Both the position numbers and the translations under genes were made by a program. The notes below the pieces were generated by a model. It made no database searches and had not been told where the DNA came from. It worked only from the letters and a program-made list of their open reading frames with translations. A stretch of DNA of 64,000 bases from Parietaria judaica (lineage: Eukaryota; Streptophyta; Magnoliopsida; Rosales; Urticaceae): NCBI GenBank assembly GCA_954871525.1, contig OX940862.1:37378232-37442231 (forward strand). Reading direction: 5' to 3'. The first letter of the stretch is position 1. Every line of letters starts with the position of its first letter. Shown here piece after piece: positions 42,201-53,266 of this stretch.

Positions 42201-43601
42201 GTCTAACCGACCATGGAGGGCTGGATAAGTGATGCCTTTTGATTTCTTGGGAAGAGATCCAACTGGGAGCTGGTAGAGACCTCGATTAACCTTCCCGGTT
42301 TGAAGTGTGTGACCCGTGCACTTGTCCTTAATAGCACAAAAGTCAGAATGGAACTCAACAAAAACTCCATTTTCTTTTGCTAGTTTATACACACTAATTA
42401 AATTCTTCTTGATTTTAGGCACGACAAGAATGTTGGATAATTTGATCTGTTTTGAGCTTGCAGATTGAGGAATTAAGGAAGAACAACCAATATGAGTAAT
42501 TGGAAGGGACTTACCATCACCAACCATTAGCCTTTCGGATCCCTCGTATGGTTTCTTCACCGTGAGATTTTCCATCTTCGCTGTGACATGGTCAGTCGCA
42601 CCAGAATCAGCATACCATGCTGGATCGAATACTGACTCAGGCCCAGCAAACAGAGCCGTTGCTTTGCCATCGTGTTGACGCGGCGAGCTGTTGGGATGGC
42701 TGTATGGATCCTCTTGTCGGTACCAGCAGACGCGCGCAGTATGCCCTTGTTTGGAGCATATCTGGCACGTTGGCTTGGCTCCTCGGCCAAAGTATGAGGG
42801 TTTTCCGCGACCTCGTCCTCGTTGAGTAGACGCGTGAGAGGTAGGTCGATAGAGAGAACCAGAATCTCGTCCTCGGGGTGCTCTGTTTGAGTGCTCAACG
42901 AAGTTGGCACTGACATTTCCGATTTCCGATGAAAAGGAACTATTGAGCATTTCAATGCGATTCTCACGGTTGAGCAACATTGCTTCAACTTCGTGGATCG
43001 TCATTTTTAAATCTGCAGGCCGTTCACTGATCATTGAGACCGTGACATCAAACTCAGCTGGGAGACCAGCGACTGTGCACGTGATGAGATCATCAATGGC
43101 AATCGGCTGTCCCGCTAGTGATAAGGCATCTGCAATTGATCGTATCTTCGCCATGTACTCTGTGATGGTGAGAGAGTTCTTTCTGAGCGTTTGGAGTTGG
43201 ATCTTGAGATTGTGGATTCGCGATCGGGACCGAACGGCGAACAGGTCTTCAAGAGCGCGCCAAACATCATACGTATGGTGGAGATCTGTCATTCCGGACA
43301 AGATCGGAGTGGAAAGAGAGTACAATAACCAGCTCAAGAGGCGCTGATCATCTTGCATCCATTGCAGGAAGCTTGGATTGATTTTCCTTGTAACGACTCC
43401 GTCTTCAATGGCTTCCAGGAACTTCGGTGGACACAGATTCTCTCCGGTGATGAAGCCTTCGAGATTGTGGCCTCGCAATGCCGGTAAGATCTGCGATCGC
43501 CAAACTGCATAGTTTGTGTCATCGAGCTTGACCGACACAGTGTTGTTGAGAGAAGAGGGGAAAGCTGAAGGAACGCTTGAGCTGGAATCCATGGACGCCA
43601 T
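39159..43601 (-). CDS. Copia gag-pol polyprotein, array copy 3 (apparently intact)
   Basis: 1480-aa uninterrupted frame, same domains as copy 2. One visible amino-acid difference is Ser to Leu in gag (ADLKMTIHE instead of ADSKMTIHE), from a change near 43009. A silent difference lies near 39624. The CCHC knuckle, protease, integrase, YVDD and RNase H motifs are intact. The 5' LTR of this copy is the outer right LTR of the array. Confidence 0.93.
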   Translation of the reverse strand: MASMDSSSSVPSAFPSSLNNTVSVKLDDTNYAVWRSQILPALRGHNLEGFITGENLCPPKFLEAIEDGVVTRKINPSFLQWMQDDQRLLSWLLYSLSTPILSGMTDLHHTYDVWRALEDLFAVRSRSRIHNLKIQLQTLRKNSLTITEYMAKIRSIADALSLAGQPIAIDDLITCTVAGLPAEFDVTVSMISERPADLKMTIHEVEAMLLNRENRIEMLNSSFSSEIGNVSANFVEHSNRAPRGRDSGSLYRPTSHASTQRGRGRGKPSYFGRGAKPTCQICSKQGHTARVCWYRQEDPYSHPNSSPRQHDGKATALFAGPESVFDPAWYADSGATDHVTAKMENLTVKKPYEGSERLMVGDGKSLPITHIGCSSLIPQSASSKQIKLSNILVVPKIKKNLISVYKLAKENGVFVEFHSDFCAIKDKCTGHTLQTGKVNRGLYQLPVGSLPKKSKGITYPALHGRLDLHSAVFPSRSPTVFSCISVDTFHQRLGHPSNSVLARVSKSCNFPRVMNKTPSFCSSCTIGKSHALPFKLSDTKTTEPLHLIHTDLWGPAPISGSQGYRYYVHFLDDFSRYAWIYPLRQKNDALAAFKVFKKTCENLFSTSIKIVQSDWGGEFRSFVPFLTECGIIMRHPCPHVHQQNGKAERKHRHIVELGLTLLSQATMPLKFWWEAFSTAVFLINRLPTPVLKNASPFSILFHQNPDYKALRVFGCSVFPHLRPYNSHKLDFRSCKCLFLGYSTKHKGYICLHPSGRVYVTCHAIFNEHEFPFSTLFPENYVSTHTDSNFQPSPPNLPLIRPFIPSHISSQPSHPVTILAPTPNPDANTEFPNQSTNLPFYPSSQNLPVESIPTHNSHQISSPPPITPSVSIPTSIPSIPPPQANSPSISITPTLSSQHAPIINAHSMLTRAKNGISKPKCLNVTKHPLSLDPGPLEPKTFSNALADPKWKAAMLEELNALHRNNTWELVPPPRNQNVVGNKWVYKVKFNSDGSLQRYKARLVAQGFSQAPGIDFSETFSPVVKSTTIRVVLSLAITYRWDIRQMDVNNAFLNGLLSETVFMKQPRGFEDPCRKDYVCKLNRALYGLKQAPRAWFERLKQALLAWGFQNLQSDISLFFYNRDGFLIVLLVYVDDIVITGNSTAMLKKFTADLHNVFALKDLGSLHHFLGIEAFRDSSGLYLSQSKYIMDLLSRTNMEHAKPWSSPVAPGLTVSKSDGEPMADVGLYQSTVGALHYLTLTRPDVTFIVSKLSQFLHAPTTVHWQLCKRVLRYLKGTLSKGIHFSPGKALSLTAFADADWASCPDDRRSTSAYCVYLAGNLVSWSSKKQQVVARSSTEAEYRALAHVAAELTWIVSLLAELRIRVPTTPLIWCDNIGAAALASNPVSHQRTKHIEIDIHFVRDKVLSKQLEIRYVPTFDQVADVFTKGLSVPRFVMMRTKLNVVDTPFRLKGGVSHISTSPSSISSNGLSEDDVTETDSVRSC

Positions 43602-43650
43602 TGATGGAGGAGAAGGAAGGAGAGAGAGATATGGAGGTGCTCTGATACCA

Positions 43651-43911
43651 AGTCAAGAGTATGAACACTGAAGCAAAAGTGGAAGAATCAGAAAAATGAA
43701 TTTACTCTCTCATTGATTATCTCTTTGATTACAGTATATATATACATCACATTATGTCTATACAATCGTGTATACATAGAAGGAGTAAATCGTAACTAAC
43801 TTCCTAGAGTTGTTTTACTAACAGCTTCTAACAGAATCTGTTTCGGTGACATCATCTTCCGAGAGGCCGTTAGAGGAGATAGATGATGGTGACGTGGAGA
43901 TATGGCTGACA
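43651..43911 (-). repeat. LTR 4 of the copia array (5' end of the array)
   Basis: 261 bp, followed directly by the right TSD GGGTT at 43912-43916. Confidence 0.9.
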
Positions 43912-43916
43912 GGGTT

Positions 43917-44204
43917 AAAGTCTTAAACACTAATATACAGTAAGAAATTTATAAATTTATAAATTAATAATCGATAAATTAATAGTCTTTTCAAAATTAT
44001 ATATCATACTCGGTCACGACTTAAGCCAATGTAAAATATCATCAATTTATATAAAGGTAATATATTTTTAGAAAGCTTTATAGAAATATATGATTCTATT
44101 GATATTATAAATTAATATTTATTTCAAAATCGCATGTATAACTAAGACTATTAATTTATCGATAAACTAATAACTCTAATTAATAAAATCTCACGGTCTC
44201 AACA
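43917..44204. other. AT-rich spacer
   Basis: Nothing recognised. Continues the insertion site of the copia array. Confidence 0.5.
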
Positions 44205-44213
44205 ATTTTAATT

Positions 44214-45420
44214 AGGTAATTAGAGGCATAAGTGGCTAAGGTTTTCGAATTTCCTTAGGCCTGATGTAAATGTCTAAAAACGACGGCAAAAGTCCCCAAT
44301 GTGCACTAATCACTCTAATCACAAAATTTCATCCAACTAATTGGATGGATGTTAGTCAACTGATGATGTGGCAGTGTTGACCGCCACGCGGACAACCACA
44401 TGGCATGCCACATCATTTTTAATTTTTAATTTGTTTCCACATAATTTTTTTTGCAATTCTTTAACCTGGCCCACTTTTCTTCTCGCTTTCTCTCTCGTTG
44501 CCACGTGTTCTCTATTTCCCACACTATGACATGTGTCATCCAAATAACTAGCATTTTTTTTTTTTTTTTGCATTTATAAGGTTGAAACCTAAAGCCCAAA
44601 GAAACAAAACACTAAACCACCGAAGTTATTTGGTGACATATTGTAATGAATATAACAATTTAAATAGCAAACATATTAAGAGATTATCAAGATAAGTATA
44701 ATTAACTAAACCAATATGAAATAATATTGTATAATTAGCATAACAAGTAATCCACATTATCTAAAGTTTGGTTTTATATAGTTGGACTTTATCAAGATAA
44801 GTATAAAATTTCTAAACAATCAAAAGGGTTTACGTTAGTCAAGTCACATTATTCATTTTTTAAAATTTCTATAGATTTATGATCATCATGTTTATTAACT
44901 AATCATAATAAGCTAGTTACAGTAGCTATGTTAAACTCATTTTTTTTATTTAATTAGTCGTGATATTGTTAATAAATACATAAATTTATTTCATATTTAT
45001 TTTACTTTATTAAATTATCATAAGATGTAAGTATTTAAAACTCTTAAGTAGGATAATATTTATAATTTTAGTAGTATTTTCAGCAACTACCAAAAAATAA
45101 ACTTATAAGTAGGATAATATTTACAACTTTAGTAGTATTTTCAACAACTAACCAAAAATAAACTTATAAGTAGGATAATATTTACAACTTTAGTAGTATT
45201 TTCAACCACTACCCAAAAAATGACGGATTATAATCGAAAATATATCTCACATTTTAATCGATATGTTTGCTATTTAAATTGTTATATCCATTACATTTTG
45301 ACACCAAATACATTTGATGTAGTAATTTAGTGCTTTCTTTATTTGGGTTTGGTCATGGTTCCAAAATACAAATACAAAATATTTTGATTACTTATTTGGA
45401 TGACACGTGGGACAACTTAG

Positions 45421-45451
<31 letters not shown>

Positions 45452-45753
45452 CGTGGCAACGTGGGAGAGGGCGAGAAAATAAGTTAGTCCCCGTAAAAAA
45501 ATTAAAAATAAAATAAAAAAGACGTGGCAATTTTTTTTATATAAAAAAAGACTACATGGCGTGCCACGTAGATGTCCGCGTGTCAGTCAACACTGCCACA
45601 TCATCATTTGACTAACAATCATCCAATTAATTGGATGGAATTTTGTGATTAGAGTGATTAGTGCACATTGGGGACTTTTGCCGTCGTTTTTGGGCATTGG
45701 CATCATGCCTAAGGAAATTCGAAAACATTGGCCACTTATGCCGCCAATTACCC
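44214..45753. mobile_element. MULE-type foldback element, non-autonomous, 1.54 kb
   Basis: Long terminal inverted repeats of roughly 450 bp each: the left end reads GGTAATTAGAGGCATAAGTGG and its imperfect reverse complement closes the right end near 45735-45753. A perfect 9-bp TSD, ATTTTAATT, lies at 44205-44213 and 45754-45762; 9-bp TSDs and long TIRs are hallmarks of Mutator-like elements. There is no transposase frame. Inside the arms are a GA microsatellite (45421-45447) and three 61-bp tandem repeats. Confidence 0.82.
45041..45223. repeat. 3 x 61-bp tandem repeat in the MULE interior
   Basis: Units 45041-45101, 45102-45162 and 45163-45223 share the text AAGTAGGATAATATTTA...TTTAGTAGTATTTTCA. 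They lie in the loop between the inverted arms. Confidence 0.85.
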
Positions 45754-45762
45754 ATTTTAATT

Positions 45763-46500
45763 TATAGAGATTTTAGTATATATATTAGAGATAATTACGG
45801 CAAAAGTAGTCACAATTATTCAAAATAGAGCGACATATTCTCAAACGCTATATATTGCGTTGATTAAGTACCACATGTCGGTGAATATTTGCATTTTCCA
45901 GTGATTCCCTTTTATGTGTCTCTACTTATGTTGAATTGTTTACACGTCTAAAACTCATAAGCACTCATTTTTTCTCTCATCAAATTCATATTAAATACTT
46001 CAATCTGGGTTTTACACATGGAAATGAGTTAATATGAAGGCTAAATGGGCACACGTTGTCAAATATTGGCAATATATGCAAAGAAAGAAAGAAAAAAACG
46101 CATCATAATAACGCTGTAATTTGAAGAAGAATTAGAACATATGCCACTAGTATCCCTTTATTTATTTGTCTATCTAGACTATTTAATTGGTTGGTTACTT
46201 GTTAAGAAACCACTTATGTCATATTTGTTCGAACAATAATTGGTAAACATCGCACATATACACTAGTTGAAGATCGCCAAGATCTACATGTATTTATTGC
46301 TTGATCCCGTTAACTTGTTCACAGAAACACGTGCTTTGCATGCTAACCAAAGAGCTCTCTCATTTTATACATAAAATAAACATTTTTATATTGGGGTTTC
46401 ACACTTTTAATTAATTTTTGCAAACCCATTTAAGGATCTTTCTTTGATCACTTTCTTTTCGGGTGGAAAATATTTTGTTGCTCCAAAAATAACAAGATAC
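45763..46500. other. Upstream region of the single-module polygalacturonase
   Basis: AT-rich DNA between the MULE and the ATG at 46501. It should contain the promoter, but no convincing TATA box could be separated from the AT-rich background. Confidence 0.4.
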
Positions 46501-49500
46501 ATGATGATGAGGGACAAAAGCGTCTTGAATCACCAAAGAAACAAGGCTTTGAATATTGAATCCCAAAAAGTGGCTTATTTCTTTCTCTGGGTGATCGTCA
46601 CCTTCATCATCTTCTCTCTAGTCCACAAGGATTCTATCTCCAAGGTGCGTCAAATTAACATAAATTAAACTCAAATCTTCACTAGCATAATTATATCACT
46701 GTATGTATTATACTTTTTTTATTTTCAATATTTCTTATGTAATTTTTTGTGAGAGACCTTGGCAAGATAATTTTTTCAGAGGGTTCTCAAGATATATATT
46801 GGTATATATCGAGCATATTTAAACGTAAAAGTATAGATAAATTTTGATATGAGTACTTATATGTGTATTATAATTTTATAAAAAAAAAGTGTATTATACA
46901 TATAGATATAGTAGCATATTACTATTATGTAAAACTTTTACACGTATGGGACCCCTTAAATTTGGGGCTCTAGGCGCAGACCTCCTTTACCTATGCCGAA
47001 GGCCAGCTCTGATATTTAGTACCCGTTTCTGACATTTTAATTATTGTATGAAAACTGTACGAAATGTCTATTTTTGTGTCAAACCTTTTAAGAAATGGTC
47101 ATTCGTGAGAGTAAAAATTACACACAGTGCGTAGTTTTTAAAAAAGTTTGACACAAAATGGGCATTGTGTTCATTTGCCCTTAATTGTATTATCCTAATT
47201 AATGACTTCATGTGTTTTAGTACACAAAATATGATCCCTTAATTAATTCTATAATTTTCTATTTATATGATTATCTTCTCCTTTTCTTTTTCTTCGTTTT
47301 TATATAATTAAACAAGTAGAGACCTTATTATTCATATGTGATGTAAAATTTATGGCGTGTTTTCTTTTAAATTCAGGTTTTCAACACAGCATGGGACAGC
47401 TCTCATGAGAGTTCTTCATGTCCAACAATCCATCGATTCGATGATTTCGGAGCTAATAAGGGAAACGGCTTAGACGACACTAACGTATATACTGTGATCA
47501 TAATTGTGACTTCCTCGACAAGTAAACTTGCAGAGCAAGTTTGTCTTCATATCACGTTTTGATTATTATTGTTATTTTATTTTTTTACTTGCTAGTCAAG
47601 CTTGTTAGGGTAGAATTGTCATTTCCTTTGCTAGTGTGAGTGCTATATAAACACCACTAAGTAGCATGTATTTAAACAACTCCAATCTTAGTTTTATTCG
47701 ACATCTCCTATTCCTCCAAATAATATTTTCTCTCATTGCCTTGTGTTATTTTCCTTCCTCGTTCATCAACTCACAAAGTAATACACATACATCATATATT
47801 AATACACATTGAGTGGGAAAGTGTGGCCTTGATTGAGTGTTGTTGTCGTTTGGCTTGGTGGACGGTGAGCAACAAAGATTCGAGGTGACGTGTTTTGGCA
47901 GCGCGTCCCGTTATTCGGAACCAACATTTGGTATCAGAGCGGGGTTGTCGTTATTGTTAAGTCCCTTGAAATTCTTAGTATGCTCTGTGGTTGCGGTTTC
48001 GACTGATCTTCCACATCATAAACGATTTCTTGAGATTTTACAGTACGAGTTCCCTTTATGCCGAAGTACATGGAGTCGTCAAGCAAGTCAACCGGAGGAC
48101 ACGTTACACTGCAGTACCCGATGCTCACGAAGAGCAACTACGCAGTGTGGGCGCTGAAGATGCGAGTAAATCTGCAGTCGCAAGGAGTCTGGGAGGTTGT
48201 AGAAGGCGGAGATGTCGAAGCGCACAAGGATAGGATGGCTCTCGCCGCCATCTATCAGGGAGTTCCGGAAGATATCCTTCTCATGATCGGCGAGAAGGAT
48301 TCCGCAAAGAAGGCGTGGAAGACGTTGCGGACGATGAACATGGGCGCAGAACGCGTCAGAGAAGCCAAGGTTCAAACCTTGAAAAGAGAGTTCGAGGTTC
48401 TCCGTATGAGAGACGGTGAATCCGTGGACGAGTTCGCTATGAAGCTTTCATCTCTTGCAACGGGTATCCGCTCACTAGGCGAACCGGTGGACGAGACCAC
48501 CGTGGTCAAGAAATTCTTGAGATCTGTAACTCACAGATACATGCAGATCGTGACGTCGATCGAGCAGTTCGGCGACCTCAAGACTATGTCAGTCGAGGAG
48601 GTTGTCGGTCGTCTTAAAGTCCACGAGGAGAGGCTTCGGGGCTATGGCGACAAAGACGAGGAGAAACACCTCCTGCTCACGCATGAAGAATGGAAGGCTA
48701 AGCAGAAGTGGAACCAGCGAGAAGGTTCTTCTTCAAGCTCGTCGAGTCGCAACGGATACGGCAGCGAAAGCCGTGGACGTGGCAGAGGCCGAGGTCGAGG
48801 ACGTGGTCGCGACCAGCGTGGTCGAGGCAGCAGCACTCCCCGCCAAGACGGCGCCACTCGCAAGGACAAGAGCACAGTGAAGTGCTATAATTGTCAGAAG
48901 TATGGTCACTACGCAAATGAGTGTCATACTAAGAAACGCGACGAAGAAGCGAATCTGGTGAGATTCGATGACGAAGAGCACGCACTTATGTTCGCCGAGG
49001 AGATGGTGGAGTTAAGTAGCGACGAGCACGACGACCAGGATGTGGTCGACGAGACACACGTCGAGCAGGAGCGCGTCGACGTAGTACTTGACGACCAGGT
49101 ATCCACAGAGGAGGTACCTGACGACCAAGTACCGAGCCGAGTGGACGAGCTGATGATGGCAGAGAAGCCAAGCTCGACCAGGAAGAACGACGAGCAAACC
49201 AGAAAGGTGATGCTCAATGAAGACAAGATTGTCGCCAACCTACTTGCAGATGGCGAAGAGAAGGTCTATACCGACATTTGGTATTTGGACAACGGAGCCA
49301 GCAACCACATGACGGGTCATCGAGCGAAGTTTGAAGAGCTCGACGAGAAGATCACAGGAAACGTGAAGTTTGGCGATGGTTCCATCGTCGACATCAAAGG
49401 CAGAGGGTCCATCCTGTTCAAGTGTAAGAATGGGGACCAGCGCCTACTGACCGAAGTCTACTACATACCGAAGCTGAAGAGTAACATCATCAGCTTAGGA

Positions 49501-52500
49501 CAAATGACGCAGATTGGTCACACAGTGATCTTATCCGGAGAGTTCCTAAAGATGTGGAACAGCGACGGCGCCTTATTAATGAAGGTGAAGAGATCACCGA
49601 GTCGGTTGTACAAGATCAACCTGATGGTAGATCAACCGATTTGCTTGATGGCGTCGATCGCAGACCCAGCATGGCTATGGCATGCGAGACTTGGGCACGT
49701 GAATTTTCACGCCCTCAAGATGATAGGCGACAAAGAGATGGCCTATGGGGTACCGAAGATTGAACACCCCGACCAGCTATGTGAATGTTGTATGGTCGCG
49801 AAACAGGCAAGAGTGCCATTTCCTAACAAGGCCAAGTTCCGAGCAGAGCGACCCCTCCAACTGGTGCACGCTGACCTGTGTGGTCCATTCAGCCCAGCAA
49901 CCCTAGCTGGCAACAAGTACTTCTTTTTGCTTGTTGATGATTACAGCCGATGGATGTGGGTGTACACACTCAAAGAGAAGGCAGGAGCCTTTGAAGTCTT
50001 CAAAAAGTTCAAGCGGCTCGTGGAGAATCAGTCAGGACATAGACTGAAGACTTTGCGAACAGACCGTGGAGGAGAGTTCACGTCTGAGAAGTTCGCCGAG
50101 TACTACGGAGAAGAAGGTGTAGAGCGACACCTCACTGCACCATACACGCCCCAGCAGAACGGCGTGGTGGAGAGACGGAATCGAACCGTCATAGACACTG
50201 CAAGGAGCTTGATGAAAAGCATGCAAGTCCCAGCAAACTTCTGGGGAGAAGCAGTACGTCACGCGGTTTACTTGCTGAACCGCTTGCCGACAAAGGCGCT
50301 AGGCGAGCGCACCCCTTACCAAGCATGGAAAGGGAAGAAACCTCATCTGGAGCATTTAAAGGTGTTTGGGTGCACCGCACATGTGAAGACTGTTGGACCA
50401 AATCTCAAAAAACTCGATGATCGGAGTCAGCCGATGGTGTACCTTGGCGCCGAGGAAGGGAGCAAGGCACACAGGTTTTACGACCCCCGACGCGGAAAAC
50501 TGCATGTGAGCAGAGATGCCGTTTTCGAAGAGGAGAAGAAGTGGGTCTGGCGCGACGAGAACGGAGAGCCTGAACAGAACTCGGTGGAGTTCATCCTCGA
50601 AGACGAAGAGGCGGTCGAGCAGGTTGAGGGAGAGAGTCCCTTCCAGGGGCTAGCAACGCCCAGTTCGACGGAAATCAATTCACCTGGAACCAGCTCACCA
50701 CCAGGCTCACCCAACCCAGGATCAGGAATGAGCACCCCGATCCCAATGATAGCTAGTTCGGGAGGAACCAGCTCGGGAGACTCATCAATCAAGGACGGGC
50801 CAAGAGGGTTCCGTACCCTATCTGACGTCTACGAAGAAGCGCGGGAGCTTGATTTGAGCCCGGAGGAGCTCCTGCTAGTCAGTGAAGAGGAACCGACCAA
50901 CTACCGTGAGGCAGCCACCGAGAAGGATTGGCAGGAAGCAATGAAGAGAGAACTGGAGTCCATTGAGAAGAATCAGACGTGGGAGCTTGTCGACCTTCCA
51001 AGAGGTCACAAGTCCATTGGTCTGAAGTGGGTCTACAAGCTGAAGAAGAACTCAGAAGGCAACGTCCTCAAGCACAAGGCCAGAATGGTCGCAAAGGGCT
51101 ACGTGCAGAAGCAGGGAGTAGACTTCGAGGAAGTTTTCGCTCCAGTAGCCAGACTCGACACACTCAGGCTGATCATAGCCCTTTCTGCTCACCGAGGCTG
51201 GAAAATCCACCACCTGGACGTCAAGTCGACGTTCCTGAATGGTGAACTTGAAGAAGAAGTCTACGTTTCTCAGCCGGAAGGCTTCGTCGACAAGACCGCA
51301 GAGCACAAGGTGTACAAGCTGTCAAAAGCTCTTTATGGGCTGCGCCAAGCACCTCGTGCATGGAACACTCGACTCGACAGGAGTATGAAGAGTCTTGGCT
51401 TCAAGAAGTGTTCCCAGGAGCAGGCAGTCTACACAAGGAACTCAGGAGAGGAGGCCCTCATCGTCGGTGTTTACGTCGACGACCTGATCGTGACAGGATC
51501 CAGTGCAAAAGCTATTGATGGATTCAAGAAGCAGATGATGAAGGAGTTCGAGATGAGCGACCTCGGACTGCTCTCGTACTACCTCGGCATTGAGGTCGAT
51601 CAGAAGAAGGATTTTGTCACACTGAAGCAGTCGGCTTACGCAATGAAAATTTTGAAGCAGTTCAAGATGGCGGACTGCAACCCGAGCAAGTATCCGATGG
51701 AGCCGAAGTTAAAACTCGGGAAAGACGCAGATGGAAAACCAGTGGATCCCACGGAGTATAGGCGTGTCGTCGGGTGTCTCAGGTACTTAACCCACACCCG
51801 ACCTGATATCTCATGCAGTTGGGATGGTGAGCCGTCACATGGAAAAGCCTACCAGTCTACACCAACAGGCTGTGAAGCACATCCTTCGTTATCTGAAAGG
51901 AACGACGAGCAACGGGATTCAGTACGGAAGAGGAAATGGAGCTGAAGAACTGGTCGGTTTTACCGACAGTGATCTAGCCGGTGATATCGATGATAGAAAG
52001 AGTACCGGAGGTATGGCGTTTTATCTCAACAGTAATCTTATCACCTGGCAGTCTCAGAAGCAAAGAACTGTGGCCCTATCCTCTTGTGAGGCTGAGTTCA
52101 TGGCAGCGACCGCAGCGGCGTGTCAAGCATTGTGGTTGAGAAACTTATTGAGCGAAGTTACTGAAACCGAGCAGAAGCCAGTGACTCTTTATGTGGACAA
52201 CAAGTCCGCAATCGCGCTGATGAAGAACCCAGTGTTTCATGGACGCAGCAAGCACATCGACACTCGTTTTCATTTTATTCGCGAGTGTGTGGAAGAGCGA
52301 GAGATCATTGTGGAGTTTGTCAGCACCAGAGAGCAACGGGCTGACATTCTCACTAAGGCTCTAGCGAGAGTCAAATTTGCTGAGATGCGAGAACTACTCG
52401 GCGTAAAGAACCTCGAGCGAAGTCAAAATTACGGGGGAGAATGTGATCATAATTGTGACTTCCTCGACAAGTAAACTTGCAGAGCAAGTTTGTCTTCATA

Positions 52501-53219
52501 TCACGTTTTGATTATTATTGTTATTTTATTTCTTTACTTGCTAGTCAAGCTTGTTAGGGTAGAATTGTCATTTCCTTTGCTAGTGTGAGTGCTATATAAA
52601 CACCACTAAGTTGCATGTATTTAAACAACTCCAATCTCAGTTTTATTCGACATCTCCTATTCCTCCAAATAATATTTTCTCTCATTGCCTTGTGTTATTT
52701 TCCTTCCTCGTTCGTCAACTCACAAAGTAATACACATACATCATATATTAATACACATTGAGTGGGAAAGTGTGGCCTTGATTGAGTGTTGTTGTCGTTT
52801 GGCTTGGTGGACGGTGAGCAACAAAGATTCGAGGTGACGTGTTTTGGCAGCGCGTCCCGTTATTCGGAACCAACATATACACACAACTACTCGATCACAC
52901 TATAAAATTTGATCATATGCACCCAGTATATATATATATATATATATATATATTACTAAATTATTATTTAATTAGCTTGTGATGATATGGGTTAAGCAGC
53001 ATACATTGATCAATTATTTATACCTTAATATCTACTATGATATGATAGTAAATATTTTATGATACTTTTAGTAAACTTGTGATGATAATTTTAGGGTTCT
53101 GAAAATATGCATGATAGTAAATTTAATAGATACTTAATAGTAAATACATGGTGATAAAATTCTTATAAGAGTATATATTTTTGGTGGCTGGCTATATATA
53201 AAAACACTTGTGCATAAAC

Positions 53220-53266
<47 letters not shown>

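Larger units (their letters stand above)
29674..43911 (-). mobile_element. Tandem Ty1/copia array: LTR-INT-LTR-INT-LTR-INT-LTR
   Basis: Four 261-bp LTRs (29674-29934, 34333-34593, 38992-39252, 43651-43911) alternate with three full internal regions at an exact 4659-bp period. On the minus strand each LTR starts TGTCAGCC directly after the polypurine tract GAAGGGGGG and ends CTTGACT directly before PBS TGGTATCAGAGC. Only the outer edges have a TSD: GGGTT at 29669-29673 and 43912-43916 (the next base, A, could extend it). One insertion followed by two LTR-mediated unequal exchanges fits best. The copies differ by only a few substitutions. The gag (NYAVWRSQILPALRGH) suggests the Ale/Retrofit lineage. 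Confidence 0.93.
47493..52875 (+). mobile_element. Ty1/copia element inserted in intron 2 of the polygalacturonase
   Basis: LTRs 47493-47926 and 52442-52875 (434 bp each, TGTGATC...CCAACA) differ at about four sites by eye. A perfect TSD, TATAC, lies at 47488-47492 and 52876-52880. PBS TGGTATCAGAGC is at 47929-47940, and polypurine tract GGGGGAGAA precedes the 3' LTR. The element begins only 8 nt after the exon 2 donor site, leaving GTATATAC intact. It is oriented with the host gene. The coding region has one frameshift. Confidence 0.94.

Noticed and set aside
46441..46500. Earlier start for the single-module polygalacturonase upstream of 46501
   Set aside because: The frame is open upstream, but the ATG at 46501 puts basic residues before the hydrophobic segment; an earlier start adds a non-conserved stretch with no support.
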